From Astragalus membranaceus (lineage: Eukaryota > Streptophyta > Magnoliopsida > Fabales > Fabaceae), in contig CM076847.1 in the NCBI GenBank assembly GCA_039519185.1, forward strand, positions 27,773,251 through 27,837,250: a stretch of DNA of 64,000 nt. The letters are read 5' to 3'. The position numbers and the translations under genes were made by a program. Each line of letters opens with the position of its first letter. Position 1 is the stretch's first letter. The notes beneath the pieces were generated by a model. It worked only from the letters and a program-made list of their open reading frames with translations. It searched no databases and was not told the origin of the DNA. Below, piece after piece: positions 33,344 through 45,452 of the stretch.

Positions 33344-35871
33344 TTGATGTCATCCACACATGCATCACTAAATTTTGGATCTAGAAAATTACAAATCTCA
33401 ATGAATCTCCATGTCATGAAGATGAATAAGAACACAATTTCAAGATTAGATCGTGACACTTACTTGAAGAACACAAACGTGAAGAAAGAATCAAATGTGG
33501 AAAGAATAGAGATGAAGTGGAGAATGATGTTCGCCACTTCTTCCTTGGGAAGACGATGAAGACCACACGCCGCTTTGAGCTTCTCCAAGCCTCAAAGATA
33601 GGTGCTCAAGGTTCCATTCCATGAACCAAGGAGAACATGATGAACTCACTTCTACAATGCCCTAAAGCTCTCACGCCTCACGCCTCTCTTTGGCTCTCAC
33701 GGCTCTAGCTTTTGCAAAATGTAGCAAATGATTTCACATTCATCAAAGTCTAAGGAATTACAAGGAGTGGACTAGTATTTATCTGTTGGGTCTAATCGAT
33801 CCTAATTAAGCCCAACATACAATCCACTTAGAGATAGGAAAACAAGGCCGATGGCCACATTAAAGTAACTAAAGACCTTAACCTATTCTATTGCCAACAA
33901 GGCTCCAATTTAAAACACATTACAATAGAAATAAAATCCTACATTTATTAATCTAAAAAAAATCCTACATTTATTGAAAACATTTACAAGGAAATAGAAA
34001 ACACTAGAGTTTGGGAGGTTTAGCAAATTTCCGAATGTAACCTTGGTCACCTTTAGTGTGTTGTAACACCCCGATAATTTCTAACTTGTAGAAATCACCG
34101 AAATGCACTACTCGATGCTAAAAACCCATCAAGTGCGCTTACATAACTTAACATAAAATACATAAAGCGTTCTTACACCACTCAACTAGTGTTCAGTACC
34201 AAAATAGAAAGTCTGCGAAAGCGATTTACAACTTATAATGCAAGTCGTACAATCGTACATCTAAGATATTGAATGAAAATACAGAGATACATAATATAAC
34301 AAAATAAACAGCGTCAGCAACTCCTCAAGCGTCTCCATAGCCATGCCTCATCGTCTTCAACTTAACCTGCGACTCTGAAAAACAACAACATGGATTGGGT
34401 GAGACAACTTGTCTCAGTGAGTTCTATCGCGACCCCTTACTAATTCTCTCGGTTCAATTATGCTTGATTCACTATTCTAAACTCATAACTCATAGTCCTC
34501 AAAGTTGACTATGTGGCTGAACTAACTAACGTTGTCCTCATAACCCTTAAGACGGTTACGAGAGGCAACACTTAAAGTGAACTAAAGTCTTAGCGTGTCA
34601 CCGGTCACTTGGCATAATAAACTCCCGGTGAACCCGTCCCCACTAATCGGCTGGGTCCCTGATGGGGCCTAGGTTCATAGGGCTCATGACTGCCCCTCCC
34701 CTAGCACACTAAACTGAAATAGGATTGTCACCCTAACTGAACTAATGTATATATTTTAATATACCTGAACTGATCTGAACATAATAATGTACTTAACTTA
34801 ACACTGAGCTTAACTTAACATGATCTCATTACTAACATGATCTTATTACTAACATTAGGTGATCTCACACGGCTTACTAATGTTGTTAACTTAACTTATA
34901 TTTATCCATTATTCAAACCAAATCATAATGTATCACCCACACTCAACATTATGATAACATAACCTAATCATAATCAATCATAACCAAACTCATGGAAATA
35001 TCATCATAATATCATACAATTCGGATTACATGGTTAGTTAGGCCTTTTAATAAGCTTTCTAACGCACCTGAGAACACTTAAATCGGACCACCGAATCAAA
35101 AGTTATAGCGAAAACAAAATCATTAGGGTTTGCTGAAAAATAACACTGCGTCGCGACGCGAATAGGATCTGTTGCGACGCGAAAACTTACAGAACCAAAA
35201 TTCTTCGCAAAAATAAGCATGGTCGCGACGCGATGGTTGACAGAATCTCAGAAAAACAGGTTTTCGAAAAGCGATTTTGTCCCGTTTCGCTTTCAATCCG
35301 GTGTCGAGACTTTCGATGACCTTCGAGACTTAAAAATAGACATTTTAAACAACCAATCCAGTCCAAAACAATCATCCAAACATTTATCAAATACCACACA
35401 ATCCATCCAAACAATGAATCAAAATGCTCTCCAATCTAATTCGCAATCACATAACACATGTTCTAACGCATTTTCGCAAAGCGGATTGACACGATTTCCC
35501 ATAAAACACGAGACCTAAAAACAAGAACACATACACATTCATAATCATGATTTCCTAGTGAGTTATAGAACTCACCTTTTTGACGACGACAATAGCAAAC
35601 GACACCGAGGCCTCAAGAACACGGACAAACGGAGACCCCCGAACTTTCCCGGATTCGCTCCAAATGCTCCCAACCGAAAAGCTAGCTTCTCCTAGAGCTT
35701 GAATTCTGATCCCCTCAATAGGAATGACTCCAAGATAGTTCCATTTCGTGATATAGTGTCTGTACTTGGTTCCAATGCTTCCCGATTAAACATGCATGGT
35801 TAAGATTCTGAAATTGGTTAAGTGGAATTCAAGGTGTTCATCAATGGTGACTTTTGGTGGGGGAGGAAGAT

Positions 35872-38265
35872 TGTAACACCCCAAAATATTTAATTAATTT
35901 ATTTAATTAAGTATTTAGGCGTTTATTTTATTTAATTAGTATAATTGAAAAAATTATAGCATATAATGAGGTGTGGTATTGTAGTAGGAGGTGGTGTTGA
36001 CAATTAAATTGGGCTTAAGCTGAGGAGAGCCCATGACCCATGACCTAGGCGCATATTTAATCAAAAAATTAGGGGTTAGTGCTCATTAGCACATTTTTTT
36101 TTAGAAAAAGGAGTGAGGTGAGGCGAATTGAGAGGGAGAGTGGCGCACATGAGGAGAAAGGGAGAGAAGGCTTGCGACTTGGAGAGAAGAGGAGAGGAGG
36201 TTTGCGCAATTTGAAGGCCTTGGCTCGTGTGTTGCGGTGGTTTCTAGTGGTGCATTCGGTCATCTCCTAAGGAGCATACGTTTAAGAGGTAAGGGGAGTT
36301 TTATTCGATTTATATAATAGGTGGCATGATGGGTTGTAAGTTAGGACATCCTAAATCTATCCATGTTCTTGATATGTGTGTGATTTCATGTTTGATTTAT
36401 GAATGTATGGGATGATCATGATGATTTGGATTGTGAATTCTATGATTAAAATTGCAAGAGTGATGTTCTAATTGTTAAAAGGGTGAATTGCATATCAAGT
36501 GTTTGATTAATGTTTTGATGGTATTGTGATTGGTGATAATTGGAGATGACCGTGGTAATTTGATGTTCATATTGGTAAGTGAATTTTGGTGTTGAATTAG
36601 TAATTTAATTGATGAGAAATAAGATTTTGTAACCCCTAGGCGCCTTGGGCGCCATATGTGTGCATTCTGGACACTGTTCGGTTTTTCTAAAACTGGTATT
36701 GTTTTGTTGATCCAAAAATTATGTGGCTGATTGTTTTTGAAAATAGACTTAAAGCCGGTCGTTTTGACACTGGTTTCGTTCGATTTGGAGTTGTGTAGCT
36801 CAAGTTATGAGTCTTCAAAGTTGAGTCAAATTTCTGGAATCGAACTTGTTTAAGCTGCGCGAGTTTCTGGGCGCCGGATCCCCTCTCCTGGGCGCTGTGT
36901 TGCGCGCCAGTGCGTGTGTTGCTGCCCTGGGCACATGGCGCCCGTGTGCGCGCCTGTTGCCTGTGTTGCCAAATTCTGTGTTGCTGGGCGCCGGATCCCT
37001 GTTCCTGGGCGCCATTTCCAGGATGTTCCCAATTTTTTTAATAAAACTGTTTTCGCTATATCTTTTGACTCGGGCATCCGTTTTAAACGTTTCAAAAAGT
37101 GTTGGGAAGCTTTTTCGGTCGTCTACCTGTGTGTCATATTTTTAAAATAAAAATTTATTATTTGCTGGTGTTTTCTGGGCGCCCAAGAGGCTGTCCCCGG
37201 TGGTCCTCCCAGGACGTTGTGAAGCCCTGTTGAGTTCTTTAAAAATTCTTTTTGCGCACAGCCAACAGTTTTAACGTTTTAGTATCAAAATGGATGATTA
37301 TGACGATGATGCCCTTAGTGGTTAGTTAAATGACGCTTTTGCCCTTAGTGGCCAATATTTTGATGAAGATGAGATTATGGATGATTATGACGATGATGCC
37401 CTTAGCGGCTAGTTAATTTACGCTTTTGCCATTAGTGGCCAATATTTTTGATGATGATGTGATGGTGATGATTAGGACGAGGATGCCCTTAGTGGCTAAT
37501 TAAATGACGTTGTTGCCCTTAGTGGTCAATATTTTGATGATGATGATGATGAGTACTCCAGGTGAGTGTTTTGATGCACATGTGTATATAGAGTCTCATG
37601 GCATGTGCATAATGTGAAGAATAGGCTTCGGCCTCTTGTGAAGAATAGGCTTCGGCCTCTTAATTGTGACGAATATGGTACCATCATGCATATGCCCTGG
37701 TGAGGGTTGCATCTCATATAGCCGCATGGCATTGTGATGAGTTGTTGTAATGACGTGATTGATGATTTGTGATGTGTTTACTCTATGAGTTGTTGTAATG
37801 ACGTGATTGATGATTTGTGATGTGTTTACTCTAGTGCTGTGACTTGACTTACTGCTTATCATGTGATTTATTATATGGATTGAATTGAGCTCACCCTTCT
37901 GCTTGGAATGTTGCTCTATTGTGGCAACGCTGCAGGTAACCGCGATTTGAAGGACCTGCTGCCTTCCTTATTAGCTGTGGGATGTTGTCGAGTCGCTCTC
38001 TGATACAGTAGCACCTAGGGGGCGTGGCTGGAGTTTGCTAGTTTAATTAATTTAACTGTTTAATGACTATGTGGAGTGTATGCGACGTGTTCGAGAGGCT
38101 TAGCGAGTTATTATTTTTATTCCGCTGTGGTGTGTTGAATGTTTGGTGAAGTTCAATTTTTATGACGATGTGGCACTTCTTTTCTATCAACTCAATTAAC
38201 ATTTTTGAAAATGAAATTACCCTGATAATGACGTGCGAACTAAGGGGTAGAAAAGGGGTGTTACA
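35872..38265 (+). repeat. 5' LTR of non-coding element 1
   Basis: TGTAACACCCC...GGGGTGTTACA. From the 5' side: AT-rich start, purine-rich leader (36100-36200) with AAGAGGTAAGGGG at about 36280 as a possible splice donor, GGCGCC pairs (36639-36653), GGCGCC island (36867-37014), conserved CTCGGGCATCCG block (37035-37130), GCCCTTAGTGGC repeats (about 37300-37540), 24 bp repeat (two copies, 37613-37660), 51 bp duplication (37738-37832) and CTCACCC block (37891-37945). Confidence 0.92.
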
Positions 38266-41181
38266 TTAGTGGTATCAGAGCAGTTCGGTCTGTCCGGCCA
38301 AGTCGTCGAGTCGTTGTGTCGGTGTACGACCAACTGCTGTCTTTTAAGTGCTGACCAATATTTGTGTTGCAGGTAAACCAAGAGTTGCTAATGGTAAGTG
38401 AACTAGTGGGGGAGATACCCCTGCTGGTACTGTGTGTTGTATTGCGTTTCCGATGTGTGAACTCTGTGTCTTCTCTGTGTAAACCTTGCATTGTTGGCAT
38501 TTGTTTGACTACTTTTGTCTTCTTGATCTCTAAAATCACTATTCTGGGCTACTATAATCTGACTTGATTACTTGCATTAGGTGATTTTGTAAACGAGGAT
38601 TTGAGTGTTTCGTAGAGTTATTTAACTAATTGCTTTTAGGTGTTATTCCTAGACTGGCATGCTATATCTGCTTTTAAAAATAATAAGTTTCTTGATTTAA
38701 CGATTTTAAGGGTGGATTATATTTCATGTTATCATTAATTCTAAGAAGCTATTACTTTTGAGATTGGTGACTAATATTACTGAACTTGATTTTGACTTCT
38801 CGGCTGATTTGGAAAATGTTTGGTTTTCGAAAGATGCGTTAGTTATTTCTTTTGAACCCGAAGGGAAATGTTATCGGGGTTGGGATGAATTTTCAATATT
38901 GTATTTCAGGTCATCCTAATTATCGTATCAAAAGAAATGTTTTACCGCCATGGGCTTTGATGTTCTTCTAAATGATTATTATATGATTTGAGGAGCTGAT
39001 GACACCTTCCTCGTGCGAAAATCATTTCCTGAAATAAATCGTTGATTTTGTTTGAAAGACAATTTTCACTCGTTTTTCGCACTTCGTCTTATAAATGTTT
39101 GGGGTGGAAGTATCACTTTAGTGATATGTCAATTGTGTGACTATTGTGCCGTTTAAAGTTTTTGTGCAGTGAGTGTTTCCTCGTTTGGGGTACCCGGTGA
39201 CCCCGATTTGTGTTTATGTGTTATGTGCTATTTGTGAACCATTGTATGAGCAATGACCAAATTATTGGTTGAGGTGTGTTCATTGTAGGAGCAATTGAAC
39301 AAATCGTTTAGTATCAGTTTAATTGTTATGTGAAGATATCTAGCTAAAATTAAAAATGACTCTAATTGATGTATTGTCATCGTGCCATGTGTAGATACAT
39401 GTGATCTTAGATGCAATAATGCCTTATCTGAATTCTTGATAAATTGACTGTGTCTAATAGATGATATGTAGCTTATTATTTGGACTCTAGAAATTTGTTG
39501 TTGATAGTGTAACTGTTGTGGTTGCCGACGATGTTGCTGTTATTGCAGTCGTTCTTTCTGCTATTGTTGAGGTTGTTATAATTTAAGTAGGTGATAAAGT
39601 TGTTATTCTAGAGAATGTATCGATATAAGTTGCTGTAGAATTTGTTGCGGTTGCTATTGTTGTTGTTGAAAGGCAACTTTGATAAATTGAGTGGTATGAG
39701 TATGAATATTTGAATGATACCAAGAGAGTAAAATTTCACTATGTTGCTGCCCCTGTAATAAACATACTGCTGTTTTGCAGAATTTTTGTTGCTGTTTTTC
39801 AATTATTCATGTGCTGTTTTGCAGAATTTATGTTGCTGTTTTTCGAATAGTCATGTTGCTGTTTTGCAGAATTTTTTTTATGTTGCTGTATGTCCTTTAA
39901 AGGCATTGCTGTTGCTGTTTGTATAAAAATAAAATGCTGCTGTTGCAGATATTTTTATGTTGCTGCAGTTTTTTTATCAACAAAAGTGTTGCTGTTGCAG
40001 AATTATTTTCATGTTGCTGTTTGTCATTTAAAAGCATTATTGTTGCTGTTTTATTAAAATAAAAGAGGTGCTGTTTTTCCTCCACAAAATCGTGAAGCCT
40101 TGCTGTTTTTCTTCAAAAATAAATATGTGTTGTTGCTGAAATTTCTACCAAGAAAGGGTGCTGTTTTTCTTAAAAATAAATACATGCGGTGGTTGCTGTT
40201 TTCTTCAAGAATAAATATGCGATGTTGCCGTTTCCTTCAAAAGAAAATATGTGTTGTAATGCTGTTTTTCTTAGAAAATAAGGTGCTGTTTACTTATATT
40301 TAAGATACTGTTTTACTAAATTTAAATGTGCTGTTTGCTTAAATTTTAATGTGCTGTTTACTAAAATTTAAAGTGCTGTGTTCTCAGAATTAAGCTGCTA
40401 TTTTTATGTTATTAAGCTGCGGTTCTATGTTGTTAAGCTGCTGTTTATATGTTTTTGTTGTCGTCGTTGATGTGCCTGAGTGGCAAGTTCAGTTGATTGT
40501 TGATTTGTTATTGCTGTTGTTTGTTGTTGGCGCATTAGCGCTCATTGTCATGATTATGTTGTTGTTCATGATGATTATGTTGATGTTGATGGTTGTTAAT
40601 GATGTGTTGACGATTATGTTGGTATTAATGATGTGGACGTTTATGTTGTTGTCTTGGGTACCGCCGAATGGCCCAAGTTATTATGCTAATTGTTGTTGTG
40701 GGTATCGCCGAATGGCCCACACGGTTTTGTTGTTGCTATTATTGCTGATTGTTGTTGTGGGCCTATGGCCATTGTTTAAAAAGGGATAGTTGGTCCCGGA
40801 ATTTGGCTGTGTTGATGATATATGTTGATTGTTGTGGCGTGCTATATGTTGTCTGTTGTAATGACATTGTCATAGAAACCAAACCGTTAGCCGTCTGCTA
40901 GTGTGCGAACCCATGAGGATGGATGAGTGGGGTAGGATGCGAGTCAGTTTACCAGAGTGGCACAGCGGAGTAGAGAGTGAGCCTGATTACTACTGCTTGA
41001 AGTTACCTGGCTGAACGAGTAGGAGGGACGGCCGCCCAATCACTTATCGCCGGTAATCAAATGAATAATAATCAGCGTGATAGATGGCACTAGCTGCCTA
41101 GAGGCCGTAGTCGTTTAATGGAGGAATGTTAGCATTAGCAGAGAAATTTCGAGGACGAAATTATTCTAAGTGGGGGAGAGT
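38266..41181 (+). other. Internal region of non-coding element 1
   Basis: Primer site at 38270-38281 (TGGTATCAGAGC), leader motif (38287-38320), GTAAGTGAACTAGTGGGGG (38394). The middle has no ORF of note. 39740-40450 is full of TTGCTGTTTTT-like copies. Two GCCGAATGGC hairpins lie at 40653-40721. The last 260 bp is conserved with element 2 (40915-41050), ending ATTTCGAGGACGAAAT (41146-41161) and the polypurine tract AGTGGGGGAGAG (41169-41180). Confidence 0.9.
39740..40450 (+). repeat. GCTGTTTTT-rich irregular repeats, element 1
   Basis: Around 25 copies of TGCTGTTTTT or TTGCTGTT at irregular spacing, with A-rich spacers such as CTTCAAAAATAAATA. No fixed period and no reading frame. Confidence 0.8.
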
Positions 41182-43599
41182 TGTAACACCCCAAAATATT
41201 TAATTAATTTATTTAATTAAGTATTTAGGCGTTTATTTTATTTAATTAGTATAATTGAAAAAATTATAGCATATAATGAGGTGTGGTATTGTAGTAGGAG
41301 GTGGTGTTGACAATTAAATTGGGCTTAAGCTGAGGAGAGCCCATGACCCATGACCTAGGCGCATATTTAATCAAAAAATTAGGGGTTAGTGCTCATTAGC
41401 ACATTTTTTTTTAGAAAAAGGAGTGAGGTGAGGCGAATTGAGAGGGAGAGTGGCGCACATGAGGAGAAAGGGAGAGAAGGCTTGCGACTTGGAGAGAAGA
41501 GGAGAGGAGGTTTGCGCAATTTGAAGGCCTTGGCTCGTGTGTTGCGGTGGTTTCTAGTGGTGCATTCGGTCATCTCCTAAGGAGCATACGTTTAAGAGGT
41601 AAGGGGAGTTTTATTCGATTTATATAATAGGTGGCATGATGGGTTGTAAGTTAGGACATCCTAGATCTATCCATGTTCTTGATATGTGTGTGATTTCATG
41701 TTTGATTTATGAATGTATGGGATGATCATGATGATTTGGATTGTGAATTCTATGATTAAAATTGCAAGAGTGATGTTCTAATTGTTAAAAGGGTGAATTG
41801 CATATCAAGTGTTTGATTAATGTTTTGATGGTATTGTGATTGGTGATAATTGGAGATGACCGTGGTAATTTGATGTTCATATTGGTAAGTGAATTTTGGT
41901 GTTGAATTAGTAATTTAATTGATGAGAAATAAGATTTTGTAACCCCTAGGCGCCTTGGGCGCCATATGTGTGCATTCTGGATACTGTTCGGTTTTTCTAA
42001 AACTGGTATTGTTTTGTTGATCCAAAAATTATGTGGCTGATTGTTTTTGAAAATAGACTTAAAGCCGGTTGTTTTGACACTGGTTTCGTTCGACTTGGAG
42101 TTGTGTAGCTCAAGTTATGAGTCTTCAAAGTTGAGTCAAATTTCTGGAATCGAACTTGTTTAAGCTGCGCGAGTTTCTGGGCGCCGGATCCCCTCTCCTG
42201 GGCGCTGTGTTGCGCGCCAGTGCGTGTGTTGCTGCCCTGGGCACATGGCGCCCGTGTGCGCGCCTGTTGCCTGTGTTGCCAAATTCTGTGTTGCTGGGCG
42301 CCGGATCCCTGTTCCTGGGCGCCATTTCCAGGATGTTCCCAATTTTTTTAATAAAACTGTTTTCGCTATATCTTTTGACTCGGGCATCCGTTTTAAACGT
42401 TTCAAAAAGTGTTGGGAAGCTTTTTCGGTCGTCTACCTGTGTGTCATATTTTTAAAATAAAAATTTATTATTTGCTGGTGTTTTCTGGGCGCCCAAGAGG
42501 CTGTCCCCGGTGGTCCTCCCAGGACGTTGTGAAGCCCTGTTGAGTTCTTTAAAAATTCTTTTTGCGCACAGCCAACAGTTTTAACGTTTTAGTATCAAAA
42601 TGGATGATTATGACGATGATGCCCTTAGTGGTTAGTTAAATGACGCTTTTGCCCTTAGTGGCCAATATTTTGATGAAGATGAGATTATGGATGATTATGA
42701 CGATGAGGCCCTTAGCGGCTAGTTAATTTACGCTTTTGCCCTTAGTGGCCAATATTTTTGATGATGATGTGATGGTGATGATTAGGACGAGGATGCCCTT
42801 AGTGGCTAATTAAATGACGTTGTTGCCCTTAGTGGTCAATATTTTGATGATGATGATGATGAGTACTCCAGGTGAGTGTTTTTATGCACATGTGTATATA
42901 GAGTCTCATGGCATGTGCATAATGTGAAGAATAGGCTTCGGCCTCTTGTGAAGAATAGGCTTTGGCCTCCTGTGAAGAATAGGCTTCGGCCTCTTAATTG
43001 TGACGAATATGGTACCATCATGCATATGCCCTGGTGAGGGTTGCATCTCATATAGCCGCATGGCATTGTGATGAGTTGTTGTAATGACGTGATTGATGAT
43101 TTGTGATGTGTTTACTCTATGAGTTGTTGTAATGACGTGATTGATGATTTGTGATGTGTTTACTCTAGTGCTGTGACTTGACTTACTGCTTATCATGTGA
43201 TTTATTATATGGATTGAATTGAGCTCACCCTTCTGCTTGGAATGTTGCTCTATTGTGGCAACGCTGCAGGTAACCGCGATTTGAAGGACCTGCTGCCTTC
43301 CTTATTAGCTGTGGGATGTTGTCGAGTCGCTCTCTGATACAGTAGCACCTAGGGGGCGTGGCTGGAGTTTGCTAGTTTAATTAATTTAACTGTTTAATGA
43401 CTATGTGGAGTGTATGCGACGTGTTCGAGAGGCTTAGCGAGTTATTATTTTTATTCCGCTGTGGTGTGTTGAATGTTTGGTGAAGTTCAATTTTTATGAC
43501 GATGTGGCACTTCTTTTCTATCAACTCAATTAACATTTTTGAAAATGAAATTACCCTGATAATGACGTGCGAACTAAGGGGTAGAAAAGGGGTGTTACA
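41182..43599 (+). repeat. 3' LTR of non-coding element 1
   Basis: As the 5' LTR, but with three instead of two copies of the 24 bp GTGAAGAATAGGCTTYGGCC repeat (42923-42994). Only a few substitutions separate the two LTRs. Confidence 0.92.
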
Positions 43600-44195
43600 A
43601 AGATGATCTCGAAATGGGTATTACAAGAAAGAGAAAAGTGAACAGATTTTGGTGGTGCAATTAGATTGCACATGCAATGGGTTATGAGAAATCTCTCTTC
43701 TCTTCTTCCCTCACTCCTCACGCCCTCCCCCTTTCTCTTTGGGTTCTGGTTCTAAAAAAAATGGTACAATGAAGTGGTTCTGATTTGGTTCAGCTGAAAG
43801 AAGGTTTAAATATGGGAAAGGTATAAAGACGATTTTACCCCTCACTTAGTAAATCTATTCCCCATGACTCCTCTCAGCCTAATTAACTCAACTTGATGCT
43901 AATTAATTTTAATTAACCACGTAATTCTCATAATAATTCAATCATGCAATTCACTTTCAAATCATTTTATTTTCAACCAAGTCAATAAATCACTAAATAA
44001 TAATTCACGCCAAATAATTTAAATAGTGAAGAATTGGGGATATTACATGTGTCATTTTCAATTATCAAGGTGGACACACTAAAGTATATTCCCTTTAAGT
44101 GTTGAATCTCTTTTTGATCTTTTGAGTCTTGATAGTTGTGACCATCCAAGCTTTTATGAGTAGGCTAGCCATGCATGTGGGCTCACATCACATAG

Positions 44196-45452
44196 CCAGT
44201 TGAAGCTGTTTGCCGATCCCGTTATCATGTATGTCCCTAGGGATGAGAACCAAGAAGCAAATGATCTTGCTCAGCAGGTTTCTGGATATAGAGAAATGGT
44301 GGTGGAAATCTTGCATCAGGACGTCGTGACAGAGGCCAAGCAAGACCCAGCTGATGCCTGGATAAAGATGCTAGTAGATTATTTGCCAAACCTTTCTACT
44401 GGGTCTGATTTCAAAATCAAGCAGAGAGCCCTCGGGTATGTCCTAGTATGTGACGAGCTATATAAAAAGAGCACTAATGGGGTACTTTCGCGATGCCTCA
44501 AGAGAAAAGAGTCCTACTTGGTCATGGCTCAGGTTCATGAAGGGATTTGTGGCTCTCACTTGTCTTGTCCCATCATGAAGTGCGTGATTTACAGGCATGG
44601 GTAGTATTGGCCAACCATAACATTCGATTGTTTCCCGCATGGCAAGGGGTGTGAAGCTTGCCAGCTACACGACCCCATTCAAAGGGTACCCGCGGATGAG
44701 CTCCACCCAATTGTCAAGCCTTGGCCATTCAGAGGATGGGCCAAGGACTTGATTGGTAAGATATACCCTCCAAGCTCCTAAGGATACAACTTTATCATCG
44801 TATCCACGAACTATTTCACCGAATGGGTGGAAGCTATGCCCATGGGAATGTCAATCAGGCAGCAATGATTAGGTTCATTGAGAACCAGATCATATACAGG
44901 GTTGGAATCCCCGAGACCATCAATGCTGACCATGGTACTATGTTCACATGAGAGCGGGTGGTGGCCTTTTCTCGAGAATATGACATTAAGATGAGGGACT
45001 CGACACCTTACTATGCCCAAGCTAACGGACAGGCTGAGGCCACCAACAAGATTATCATTGAGCTTATCAAGAAGAACACAGAAGACAAGCCTAGAAGGTG
45101 GCATGAGACCTTAAGCGTAGTCTTCTAGGCTATGAGGAACTCAAAATCTACGGCCTCAGGAATAACTCCTTACCGATTGGTATATGGGCAAGATGCAGTG
45201 TTGCCGCTCGAGATTAGTGTTGCATCACTGAGGGTGGCTCGGCAACACTCACTCAGCCTTGACGAATATGAGAAAGCTATGTTAATGGAACTAGACTCGG
45301 TGGACGATGACAGATTGGATGCCCTTAGCAGGCTAGAACTTAACAAGATTAAAACGGCCAGCGCTTACAAAAAACATGTCAAACCTAAAAAGTTTGTTGA
45401 AGGCGGCCTAGTTTGGAAAACCATCTTGTCGATTGGGATCAAAGACCCTAAG
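44196..45452 (+). pseudogene. RNase H end and integrase of Tat pol
   Basis: Resumes after the TSD CATAG. 44200-44604 has the end of RNase H (YVPRDENQEANDLAQQ), then the linker and the start of the integrase zinc-binding region (VHEGICGSH, then GCEACQLH after a stop at 44602). A catalytic-core stretch with a stop at 44779 and frameshifts follows (RGWAKDLIG; later YYAQANGQAEATNK; an in-frame stop at 45127). 45132-45452 has a GITPYRLVYGQDAVLPLE motif and the C-terminal domain start. It is truncated at 45452 by a Tekay-like LTR. Would have joined element cDNA to chromosomes; now inactive. Confidence 0.85.

Larger units (their letters stand above)
35872..43599 (+). mobile_element. Complete non-coding Tekay-like element 1 (LARD-like, 7.7 kb)
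   Basis: Flanked by the duplication AAGAT (35867-35871, 43600-43604). Two LTRs of 2394 and 2418 bp enclose a 2916 bp internal region with a primer site, polypurine tract and no gag or pol. The LTRs are nearly identical; the 24 bp length difference equals one more copy of a 24 bp repeat. It is therefore a young insertion that must have been mobilised by proteins from another element. Confidence 0.93.
34062..44047 (-). mobile_element. Tekay-like solo LTR (about 2.25 kb), split by a nested element
   Basis: Bounded by TGTAACACCCCG (34062) and GGGGATATTACA (44047), with the duplication TGTGT (34057-34061, 44048-44052). It consists of 34062-35866 and 43600-44047. The conserved TCGG..TCCG block (about 35040-35130) is in minus orientation. 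In place of the GGCGCC island of its relatives it has three GTCGCGACGCG-like copies (35150, 35172, 35222). A near-perfect palindrome lies at 34400-34416. No internal region remains. Confidence 0.85.
30311..44190 (-). mobile_element. Chromovirus-like LTR retrotransposon, internally truncated
   Basis: Begins TGATGTGATCC and ends CTCACATCA, flanked by the duplication CATAG (30306-30310 and 44191-44195). On the minus strand: 5' LTR (44190-33345, interrupted by nested insertions), primer site (33343-33330), internal region of 2.2 kb, polypurine tract (about 31130-31114), 3' LTR (31113-30311). The only coding trace is a Gag end plus protease (31742-31164). RT, RNase H and integrase are missing. The protease sequence type (DVGSCVNWAST, HPNPYKIQW) suggests a chromovirus of the CRM/Reina-like group. 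Confidence 0.88.
33345..44190 (-). repeat. 5' LTR of the chromovirus-like element, split by nested insertions
   Basis: The LTR proper is 33345-34056 (to the TSD at 34057-34061) plus 44053-44190, about 855 bp in total. The intervening sequence is the Tekay-like solo LTR and its guest. The reading of the LTR continues across the site with one TSD copy (TGTGT). Confidence 0.85.
16357..45452 (+). mobile_element. Tat-type Ty3/gypsy pol, decayed and split by nested insertions
   Basis: Fragments at 16357-17828, 29185-30310 and 44196-45452 are in the order protease, RT, RNase H, integrase. Each insertion is flanked by a perfect target-site duplication, and the pol sequence resumes in register when the insertion and one TSD copy are set aside. 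Gag and both LTRs are missing: the left edge is cut by a Tekay-like array and the right edge by a truncated Tekay-like LTR. Several stops and frameshifts make it a pseudogene. It differs in sequence type from the Ogre-type Gag at 1-1608, so I do not assume that it is the same element. Confidence 0.8.

Noticed and set aside
36846..37145. Ala/Gly/Pro-rich ORFs on both strands (also 42156-42455, 48850-49332, 53851-54333, 9519-10054, 14358-14885, 60635-61037)
   Set aside because: They arise from the GGCGCC islands, which are GC-rich and open in many frames; repeated because the LTRs are repeated.
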